Position numbers and translations under genes: made by a program. The notes beneath the pieces are model-generated. The model was not told where the DNA came from. It saw nothing but the letters and a program-made list of their open reading frames with translations, and did no database searches. This document shows positions 1-4,053 of a stretch of 5,486 nt of DNA, in pieces (within the stretch, counting starts at the first letter, position 1; each line of letters starts with the position of its first letter). Source of the stretch: JBNJDW01 sp051745265 (GTDB lineage Bacteria; Pseudomonadota; Alphaproteobacteria; Micavibrionales; CSBR16-224); contig JBNJDW010000130.1 in the NCBI GenBank assembly GCA_051745265.1, forward strand, positions 1 to 5,486. Reading direction: 5' to 3'.

Positions 1-97
1 ACGAAAGCATGGTAATAACGGTTTGCTGTCACCGATAGATTTTGAAAAACAGCAAAAATGAAAGTGGCAAGGCGTCTAGAAATCTAGGGGCTATTCA
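1..97 (+). mobile_element. Right end of an IS3-family insertion sequence (partial)
   Basis: The window opens inside an IS3-family element. The transposase C-terminus (2-61) is followed by an end that, read inward from base 97 on the minus strand, begins TGAATAGCCCCTAG and continues to about 72. A TGA-start with a CCCC block matches the terminal repeat style of IS3-family elements (closest in my memory to the IS51 group), which end 5'-TG...CA-3'. The boundary is therefore placed at the CA of bases 96-97, and any 3-4 base target duplication would start with GAC at 98. The left end and most of the transposase lie outside the window, so group and intactness cannot be decided. Family assignment is fairly secure; the exact boundary is inferred. 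Confidence 0.72.
2..61 (+). CDS. IS3-family transposase OrfB, C-terminal fragment
   Basis: The frame entering from the left edge reads RKHGNNGLLSPIDFEKQQK and stops at TGA (59-61). The pattern (R/K)-H-x-x-x-G-x-L-S-P-x-x-F-E is the hallmark C-terminus of the DDE integrase core in IS3-family OrfB proteins, which catalyse transposition through a circular intermediate. Only the final 19 residues are visible; the catalytic DDE residues would be off the left edge. After the stop the same frame still resembles the extended tail of other family members (KWQGV, stop, KSRG), as expected where the gene end abuts the terminal repeat. Whether the complete gene is functional is unknown. Confidence 0.75.
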   Translation, partial: RKHGNNGLLSPIDFEKQQK

Positions 98-185
98 GAC
101 TCCTGTTTTGTTTAACTGCGCACAATTGCGCTTACAGGATTCAGATTAGAATGCAGCTTTTGTATTTTATAGACGTGTAAAAAAT
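98..185. other. Short intergenic spacer with imperfect inverted repeat
   Basis: Non-coding spacer between the IS end and the stop codon of the 230-residue gene. It contains a perfect hairpin, GCGCA-CAAT-TGCGC (118-131), enclosed by imperfect outer arms 91-106 and 134-149 in which I count 13 of 16 positions pairing. No T-rich tract follows on either strand, so it does not look like a standard intrinsic terminator. The outer arm overlaps the IS end by seven bases, so part of the symmetry may be chance. No convincing ORF was found here. Confidence 0.4.
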
Positions 186-878
186 TCACGGGTCTTGAGT
201 ATCGCTTTTTTTTACTTTGCTCCAGATTTTCTTTAATTCTTTATAATCTATAGATAGCAAACACAGCATTTCTTCAAACGCTGCATTTCCTCCATCGTCC
301 GTATGATTAGCAAAGTCGGGGTTGTTTAAAATAAGCTCATTTATTTCCATTGAGTAGGGCGAAAAAATGAAAAAATCTGTAAAATTTTCTGGATTATGCT
401 GCTCTCTATATAACTGATTAAATTGCTCTATTTTTCTAGAAGTATATCTTACCGGATTGCCTGTGGTTTTTTGCGGGATTTTAATCCAATTTGCTATTGT
501 CTCGCAAGCGTCACCCTTTGCCATACCGCAATGCACTAAAGCCTGAACAAGGATTCCAATAGCCATCCTTTGATTGTTCGGTTGGTTTTTACCTGCGAGT
601 GCCCTATGGGATAAATAAAAGGATAAAACGCTGTATTTCTCTGCTATTTGCTTATGATTGTCTTGTTCTGTTTTGTCTGCCATCGCGCTTAAATAATCAT
701 TTGTTAAATCAATAAACAGCTTTAATAGGGGCGCTGGATTGTCCCGTTTTTTAAGCGAATAGAAACGTCTTTCTATAGCCTCCAGGTTTTCGATAAATGT
801 TTCATCTATATTCTCAGAGTTATCAAAGCCGGATTTTATAAGCAATATTTCATCAAAGAAAGACGGGCCTCTGCTCAT
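186..878 (-). CDS. Hypothetical protein of unknown function (230 aa), last gene of the abi operon
   Basis: I do not recognise this protein. It looks soluble and mostly helical, with no signal peptide or membrane segment. Residues 24-60 are charged and amphipathic. Residues 103-135 (MAIGILVQALVHCGMAKGDA and following) form a hydrophobic helix, then a segment, GDACETIANWIKIP, that could fit a small helix-turn-helix-like element, but this is only a guess. The C-terminus is acidic and then lysine-rich. The ATG at 878 is chosen because it overlaps the stop of the upstream mini-ORF (ATGA, 875-878) and has an AAGAGGG-type ribosome site about 4 bases upstream. It is the third gene of a same-strand run (Abi protein, integrase-tail mini-ORF, this gene), so it is probably co-translated with them. 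Its AT-rich composition differs from the core genes to the right, in keeping with horizontal acquisition. A defence or regulatory role is suggested only by context. Confidence 0.8.
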   Translation of the reverse strand: MSRGPSFFDEILLIKSGFDNSENIDETFIENLEAIERRFYSLKKRDNPAPLLKLFIDLTNDYLSAMADKTEQDNHKQIAEKYSVLSFYLSHRALAGKNQPNNQRMAIGILVQALVHCGMAKGDACETIANWIKIPQKTTGNPVRYTSRKIEQFNQLYREQHNPENFTDFFIFSPYSMEINELILNNPDFANHTDDGGNAAFEEMLCLLSIDYKELKKIWSKVKKSDTQDP

Positions 879-958
879 AATGCCCTCTTAAAATTGCCCT
901 TAATCACTTCCCCATGCCCTGCAAGGCTATCAATATAATCTGCCCGCCCTTGTTTCAT
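875..958 (-). CDS. 27-codon mini-ORF resembling the C-terminal tail of a P4-type integrase
   Basis: The ORF reads MKQGRADYIDSLAGHGEVIK and then GNFKRAL before TGA. It lines up with the end of the integrase in this window (QEWADYIDAIAQPNVLEGNF and on): ADYID and GNF are shared, and the two DNA stretches share ATCAATATAATC (plus strand) at 931-942 and 1811-1822. P4-type integrases commonly end in a W/R-A-D-Y-x-D motif after the catalytic tyrosine, so this is best read as the leftover tail of another integrase gene. It nevertheless looks translatable. Its ATG overlaps the Abi-gene stop (ATGA, 955-958), a GGAG site lies 7 bases upstream (966-969), and its stop overlaps the next start (ATGA, 875-878). 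It may be a pure relic, a coupling device that hands ribosomes to the 230-residue gene, or both. No catalytic residues remain. Confidence 0.6.
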   Translation of the reverse strand: MKQGRADYIDSLAGHGEVIKGNFKRAL

Positions 959-1629
959 TCCTGAACTCCGTTAATTAAGATTCCATCTTTCGGAAACACA
1001 TCGTTAAACCGGCTGTGATATTCGCACCAGTCCGCAGCGTCCGGGCAAAGCCAGCGTGTAAGCTGAATAATATCTTGATAATGCGCCTGTAACGGCCAGT
1101 GAAGAATAGGTTCATGGTGCGCTACCCGATTTCTGAGCCTGCGAATATTTGTAAGCGGTTCGGAAAACTGTTTGCGTGTTAAGCCTTTGCCATTCTCTTG
1201 TTTGGCTGCTTTATGAAGCGTTCTTTGCCACAGGTCTTCATACTTTCGGCCTACAAATGCAGTCCAGAAACCAAAAGTAAGTTCGGCAATAATGCGGCCT
1301 GAGGACGTTTCTTTCTTCATCTGCCTGAGTTTCTGCCTAGCCTGATTTAGCTGTTCGCGCTGGTGTGGATTGGTAATAAGCGCGGGCTTATCAAACCAGT
1401 ATTCGTTTATGGCTTCTTTCAGCGCGCTGTGAAAGCGATTACGCATCGTAACTTCAAGCATCTGCAAAGGGGTGTATAATGCCTCTGATAGAGCTGTATT
1501 TAAGCCATACAGGTATAACGCCTTTTGTTTGTCATTATCGGCCCATGCCGTATAACGCGCAAACCTTTCGTATGAAAGAGCATTTTCAAGGTCACGACTG
1601 CAAAAGTCTTTATAAATTTCTGAATTCAT
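955..1629 (-). CDS. Abi family protein (Abi_2-like, HEPN-type putative RNase)
   Basis: This 224-residue protein matches the pattern of Abi-like (Abi_2/AbiD/AbiF-related) proteins linked to abortive infection. Visible hallmarks, in order, are an N-terminal LSYERFARY segment, LSEALYTPLQMLEVTMRNRF (residues 47-66), IIAELTFGFW (113-122), and the HEPN-type motif LRNRVAHHEP, in which R166-N167-x3-H171 gives the R-x4-H RNase signature. A family-typical SRF ending (206-208) follows. HEPN proteins cleave RNA, usually as dimers that bring two R-x4-H motifs together; with one motif here, dimerisation would be needed. A related family, AbiF, has been described as a toxin paired with an RNA antitoxin. The start at 1629 has no obvious Shine-Dalgarno site, so expression may be weak or controlled. 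It is first of a coupled three-ORF run and divergent from a candidate small RNA. Enzyme activity and phage defence are inferred from family only. Confidence 0.85.
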   Translation of the reverse strand: MNSEIYKDFCSRDLENALSYERFARYTAWADNDKQKALYLYGLNTALSEALYTPLQMLEVTMRNRFHSALKEAINEYWFDKPALITNPHQREQLNQARQKLRQMKKETSSGRIIAELTFGFWTAFVGRKYEDLWQRTLHKAAKQENGKGLTRKQFSEPLTNIRRLRNRVAHHEPILHWPLQAHYQDIIQLTRWLCPDAADWCEYHSRFNDVFPKDGILINGVQE

Positions 1630-1665
1630 ATACGTTTATCTTTGACTATTCATGTTCACTAGCGT

Positions 1666-1679
1666 GTGTTGACAAACAC
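1666..1679. promoter_or_regulatory. Possible operator palindrome over the -35 box
   Basis: GTGTT-GACA-AACAC is a perfect 5-base inverted repeat with a 4-base centre. It overlaps the -35 box of the rightward promoter and the predicted start of the leftward abi promoter, a position where a bound repressor could block both. No repressor gene is recognisable in the window, unless the 230-residue protein or the Abi protein autoregulates. Short palindromes occur by chance, so this is tentative. Confidence 0.3.
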
Positions 1680-1698
1680 GATAATATTGTTATATAAT
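1669..1698 (+). promoter_or_regulatory. Consensus-perfect sigma-70-type promoter pointing rightward
   Basis: TTGACA (1669-1674), an 18-base spacer and TATAAT (1693-1698) match both hexamers at all 12 positions. The predicted start is near G1705. No protein gene lies downstream on this strand: the first thing transcribed is the hairpin at 1710-1746, and beyond that the transcript would be antisense to the integrase. This supports a short non-coding RNA or an antisense regulator rather than an mRNA. Confidence 0.65.
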
Positions 1699-1709
1699 GT
1701 TTTTGTATA
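1681..1709 (-). promoter_or_regulatory. Candidate promoter for the abi operon
   Basis: Read on the minus strand, TATACA (1704-1709, 4/6 to the -35 consensus), a 17-base spacer, and TATTAT (1681-1686, 5/6 to the -10 consensus) predict a start near 1674 and a leader of about 45 bases before the Abi ATG. It occupies the same DNA as the perfect rightward promoter, whose -10 box lies inside this spacer, so the two would compete. The match is modest and the region is AT-rich, so confidence is limited. Confidence 0.3.
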
Positions 1710-1757
1710 CCCCGGTATCGTCTCTGCTTTCAGCATGCGACCGGGGTTCTTTATATT
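1705..1757 (+). ncRNA. Candidate small structured RNA divergent from the abi gene
   Basis: From the predicted start at 1705, the transcript folds almost at once into one long hairpin. CCCCGGT (1710-1716) pairs with ACCGGGG (1740-1746). Above it, CGT can pair with GCG (one G-U) across a two-base bulge, and TGCT-TTC-AGCA (1725-1735) closes the top. A T-rich stretch, TTCTTTATATTT (1747-1758), follows and could end transcription, giving an RNA of roughly 50 bases. AbiF-type HEPN toxins are reported to associate with a conserved non-coding RNA, so an RNA antitoxin is one reading. Others are an antisense regulator of the integrase or simply the terminator of the integrase mRNA. I cannot match it to a named RNA family. 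Confidence 0.42.
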
Positions 1758-1758
1758 T
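1710..1758 (+). terminator. Hairpin terminator, strongest on the plus strand
   Basis: A 7-base-pair GC-rich stem (1710-1716 with 1740-1746) and an inner four-pair stem are followed on the plus strand by TTCTTTATATTT. On the minus strand it lies immediately after the integrase stop, but the following bases (TATACAAAAAC) lack a T tract, so it would be a poor intrinsic terminator there. It most likely ends the short rightward transcript. Confidence 0.45.
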
Positions 1759-2986
1759 GGCCTGTTTTCTGGCCAAAATTCCCCTCTAATACATTAGGCT
1801 GTGCAATTGCATCAATATAATCAGCCCATTCCTGCATCATGTCTTTGCGCTGGTCTAGGAACTGCGCGCGGTTATATGCCTCTCCCAGCGGCCCAGCGGC
1901 TTTATGTGCCAGTTGTGCTTCGATAATGTCAGGGGCATAGCCCAGCTTTTCACGGATGGTTGTACGGGCAAGGGCGCGAAAGCCGTGTGCTGTCATGCGG
2001 TCTTTAAAGCCCAGTTTCTTTATCGCTACGTTTACCGTTCCATCACTCATAGGGTTTTTAGGCCGTATCTGGCTGGGGAATATCCAGTCTGTATTCAGAA
2101 TATCGGTTTCCTGTTTCTGTTCTTCCAGAATGGCTATGGCTTGGCGGGAAAGCGGTACGATGTGGTCACGCTTCATTTTCATACGCTCAGCCGGTATCAG
2201 CCATTCTTTAGCCTCAAGGTCGATTTCTTCCCAGCGGGCTTGCCGCAATTCACCAGGTCTTGTGAAAGTCAGCAAAGAAAGCATGATAGCTCTGCGGGTT
2301 CTGGCATACAGGCGCGCATCGTTGTTTTTGATGGCCTGTAAGAACTCTGGGATTTCTTTAATGTCGATTGCGGCAAAGTGTTTGGTTTTACGGGTCTTTA
2401 ACGCGCCTTTGAGGTCGCTGGTCGGGTCCCGCTGGCATTTGCCCGTCTGGATACCATAGCGGAATACCTGACCGCAGATTTGTCTTACACGTCCGGCAAG
2501 ATCAAGCGCGCCTCGCTTTTCTACTTTTCTCAGGCAATCCAGAAGGTCAGGGGGTTCTAGGCTGGCAATAGGTTGCGCGCCAATATGGGGGAAAACATCG
2601 ACTTCCAGCCTGTGTAATACGCCCTGGTAATGCTTATCACTCCAGCGGCCTTGCTGGTTTTCGTGCCATTCCAGAGCCACCGCTTGAAAGGTGTTAGCGG
2701 CATTTCTAACGGCTTGCCGTTTGGTCTGTTGTTTTGATGCAGACGGATCCATACCTTCTTTTAGTAGCTTTTTCGCTTTATCCCGTTTATCGCGGGCAAT
2801 GGAAAGCGATACCAGCGGGTATGCCCCCAGCGATATACGTTTTTCTTTTCCAAGGAATCGGTATTTTAAACGCCATAGCTTGCTTTCGTTGGGCATGACT
2901 TCCAGATACAGGCCGCCACCATCGAAAAGCTTATACGGCCTGTCTTTGGGTTTTGCGTGACTGACTGTTTTTGCTGTAAGCTTCAT
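1751..2986 (-). CDS. P4-type tyrosine recombinase (island integrase)
   Basis: This site-specific recombinase would integrate and excise the island at the neighbouring tRNA-Cys. The 411-residue protein has the family layout. An N-terminal arm-binding domain of the DUF4102 type covers about 1-90 (FDGGGLYLEV, ISLGAYPLVSL). A core-binding SAM-like domain covers about 97-190. The catalytic domain covers 205-390. Active-site residues are all visible: R243 (TRPGE), K272, H334 and R337 (HGFR), H361 (AQLAHK) and Y371 (AYNRAQ), so the enzyme looks intact. The ATG at 2986 is chosen because MKLTAK is the usual family N-terminus and an AGGGG site lies just upstream; the frame stays open to 3100 but would then run into the tRNA terminator. 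It is transcribed away from the 3' end of the tRNA. Length is normal for P4-type integrases. Confidence 0.95.
   Translation of the reverse strand: MKLTAKTVSHAKPKDRPYKLFDGGGLYLEVMPNESKLWRLKYRFLGKEKRISLGAYPLVSLSIARDKRDKAKKLLKEGMDPSASKQQTKRQAVRNAANTFQAVALEWHENQQGRWSDKHYQGVLHRLEVDVFPHIGAQPIASLEPPDLLDCLRKVEKRGALDLAGRVRQICGQVFRYGIQTGKCQRDPTSDLKGALKTRKTKHFAAIDIKEIPEFLQAIKNNDARLYARTRRAIMLSLLTFTRPGELRQARWEEIDLEAKEWLIPAERMKMKRDHIVPLSRQAIAILEEQKQETDILNTDWIFPSQIRPKNPMSDGTVNVAIKKLGFKDRMTAHGFRALARTTIREKLGYAPDIIEAQLAHKAAGPLGEAYNRAQFLDQRKDMMQEWADYIDAIAQPNVLEGNFGQKTGQI
1756..1777. repeat. Inverted repeat at the 3' end of the integrase gene
   Basis: TTTGGCC (1756-1762) and GGCCAAA (1771-1777) form a perfect 7-base inverted repeat around an 8-base loop. 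It lies within the last codons of the integrase. On neither strand is it followed by a proper T tract. It could add a second stem to a longer rightward RNA or protect the integrase mRNA end, but no role is shown. Confidence 0.35.
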
Positions 2987-2987
2987 C

Positions 2988-3027
2988 TTGCCCCTGCCTT
3001 TCTTTGTTGGCCCCCTTAATTGCCCCC
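2988..3027 (-). repeat. Short G-rich direct repeats upstream of the integrase
   Basis: On the minus strand three related copies precede the integrase start: GGGGGCAA (3020-3027), GGGGGCCAA (3007-3015) and GGGGCAA (2988-2994). The last also supplies the ribosome site. G-run direct repeats between the attachment site and P4-type integrase genes are a pattern I have seen in other islands; they may be arm-type integrase or excisionase binding sites, or autoregulatory sites. The role is inferred from position. Confidence 0.4.
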
Positions 3028-3077
3028 ATAAAAAGCGGGTGCAGGCGGTTGCAGAAAACCTTATATGAACAATGATA

Positions 3078-3105
3078 AACAAAAAGCCCTTGATTTGCAA
3101 GGGCT
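3078..3105 (-). terminator. Intrinsic terminator downstream of tRNA-Cys
   Basis: On the minus strand AGCCCTT (3099-3105), loop GCAAATC, and AAGGGCT (3085-3091) form a perfect 7-base-pair stem followed by TTTTGTTT. This is a textbook Rho-independent terminator about 46 bases after the tRNA 3' end. It separates tRNA transcription from the integrase about 90 bases further on. Confidence 0.85.
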
Positions 3106-3150
3106 AAGAGGTTATAGATGAACGTGAATGAATGTGGGGAAACGGGAAGA

Positions 3151-3176
3151 TGGAGGCACGAGCCGGAATCGAACCG
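3151..3176. other. Probable island attachment site (attL/attR side) in tRNA-Cys 3' end
   Basis: P4-type integrases normally recombine within the T-arm and acceptor end of tRNA genes, restoring the tRNA on integration. Here an intact tRNA 3' end lies about 165 bases from the start of a complete integrase. The extent given is the T-arm to CCA and is only the expected zone. No second copy of this sequence is present in the window, so the opposite end of the island lies beyond the left edge and the exact core cannot be fixed. Confidence 0.4.
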
Positions 3177-3224
3177 GCGTACACGGATTTGCAATCCGTT
3201 GCATCACCACTCTGCCATCGCGCC
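3151..3224 (-). tRNA. tRNA-Cys (anticodon GCA)
   Basis: The 74-base gene, with encoded CCA, folds as a complete cloverleaf on the minus strand. Acceptor strand GGCGCGA pairs with TCGTGCC (one G-U). The anticodon arm is ACGGA-TTGCAAA-TCCGT, giving anticodon GCA. The T-arm GCCGG-TTCGAAT-CCGGC is perfect. The discriminator base is T (U73), which is diagnostic for cysteine tRNAs. The variable loop is short. It appears to be the integration target of the island on its 3' side and remains intact. It has its own promoter (3258-3287) and terminator (3078-3105). Confidence 0.97.
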
Positions 3225-3257
3225 TTGCTGTGGAATATGGTGGTAAATCAGTTTGTG

Positions 3258-3287
3258 TTTATACCCTGTTTTGCGCCGATCGGTCAA
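3258..3287 (-). promoter_or_regulatory. Promoter of tRNA-Cys
   Basis: On the minus strand TTGACC (3282-3287), an 18-base spacer and TATAAA (3258-3263) match the sigma-70-type consensus at 5/6 in each box. The predicted start near 3251 leaves a 5' leader of about 27 bases before the mature tRNA, a normal distance for processing by RNase P. It belongs to the core side of the junction, so integration would not have separated the tRNA from its promoter. Confidence 0.7.
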
Positions 3288-3323
3288 GAGATGTTTTTTA
3301 ACGGGCGGGAGGCAAAAACGTCT

Positions 3324-3352
3324 TTGAATTTTTGGCCGGATAGGGGCATAGT
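3324..3352 (+). promoter_or_regulatory. Weak candidate promoter for the methyltransferase-tolC operon
   Basis: TTGAAT (3324-3329), 17 bases and CATAGT (3347-3352) each match the consensus at 4/6. The predicted start near 3359 gives a leader of about 38 bases. It is divergent from the tRNA-Cys promoter and is the best candidate I see in this interval, but the match is weak. Confidence 0.28.
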
Positions 3353-3396
3353 AACACAGACAGATTATATGACCGAGCCCAAGAGGAATATTTAAC

Positions 3397-4053
3397 ATGG
3401 CCAATTTTGCAATCGCGCGTAAAAACATGGTTGAATGTCAGATCCGCCCCAATGATGTCCGCGATGAACGGTTGATTGACGCGATGATGACACTGCCGCG
3501 GGAACGCTTTGTCCCCAAACATATGCAGGGATTTGCCTATATTGACGAAGACATCGACCTTGGCAATGGCCGTTTCCTGCAGGAACCGATGGTGCTGGCC
3601 CGGTTGATTGAGGCGGCGAACCTGAAGCCCAGTGATGTTGTGCTGGATATCGGTTGCGGGCTTGGTTATTCAACCGCGCTGATGGCACGTCTGGCCTCTA
3701 CCGTTGTCGGGGTCGAAGAAGACGTGCAACTGGCCGAGCAGGCCGAGGCGTTGTTGAAATCCCTGGACATCACCAATGCGGTGATTTTTCATGGCAAACT
3801 GACCAAAGGCTATAAACAGCAGGCGCCGTATGATGTGATCCTGATTAACGGCTCACTGACCGAGGTACCGCCGAAGATCTTTGAACAACTGGTCGATGGC
3901 GGGCGGCTGATTACGGTGATTGCCGAGGACGGCAAGACCGGACAGGCGGTTATTTACACCCGGGTGCGGGATGTGGTTTCTGAAAAAGTCATTTTTGATG
4001 CTGCGACGCCTCTTTTGAAAGAATTCGCACAACAGGAAGAATTTGTTTTTTAA
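3397..4053 (+). CDS. Protein-L-isoaspartate O-methyltransferase family protein (divergent)
   Basis: This 218-residue cytoplasmic protein is a Rossmann-fold, SAM-dependent methyltransferase of the PCMT family, whose classical members repair isoaspartyl residues in aged proteins. Family features are RERFVP (35-40), YIDEDIDLGNGRFLQEP (48-64), SAM motif I VLDIGCGLGYSTA (82-94), the acidic post-I motif GVEED (105-109), YDVILING (145-152) and LVDGGRLITVI (165-175). The classical substrate loop reads roughly GQTISQP; here it is GRFLQEP, so the conserved serine region is missing, and motif I has GCGLGYST instead of the usual GTGSGYQ. True isoaspartyl repair is therefore uncertain. The ATG at 3397 has an AGAGGAA ribosome site about 9 bases upstream. 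Its 3' end overlaps the tolC-type gene by 11 bases, a neighbourhood common in alphaproteobacteria, suggesting shared expression. Confidence 0.9.
   Translation: MANFAIARKNMVECQIRPNDVRDERLIDAMMTLPRERFVPKHMQGFAYIDEDIDLGNGRFLQEPMVLARLIEAANLKPSDVVLDIGCGLGYSTALMARLASTVVGVEEDVQLAEQAEALLKSLDITNAVIFHGKLTKGYKQQAPYDVILINGSLTEVPPKIFEQLVDGGRLITVIAEDGKTGQAVIYTRVRDVVSEKVIFDAATPLLKEFAQQEEFVF

Noticed and set aside
1..185. Search for the second island attachment site (repeat of the tRNA-Cys 3' end)
   Set aside because: No copy of the T-arm or acceptor sequence is present here; this stretch is IS end and spacer, so the other island end is outside the window.
1479..1697. A 72-codon plus-strand ORF ending in the divergent promoter region
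   Set aside because: It is antisense to the Abi gene, has no motif, and its end overlaps both promoters.
1904..2459. Long plus-strand ORFs opposite the integrase
   Set aside because: They are antisense frames of a well-supported gene and show no recognisable protein motifs.
2987..3100. A 38-codon N-terminal extension of the integrase frame up to an ATG at 3100
   Set aside because: It would start inside the tRNA terminator, and the family N-terminus (MKLTAK) with a ribosome site fits the ATG at 2986.
3092..3194. Nine-base direct repeat GATTTGCAA at 3092-3100 and 3186-3194 as a possible attachment pair
   Set aside because: One copy is a terminator loop and the other the anticodon loop; it is short and in the wrong part of the tRNA for a P4-type crossover.
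3132..3395. An 87-codon plus-strand ORF with an ARAGIEPAYTDLQS-type sequence
   Set aside because: It is the antisense of tRNA-Cys; this GIEP-type peptide is a well-known artefact of tRNA genes read on the wrong strand.
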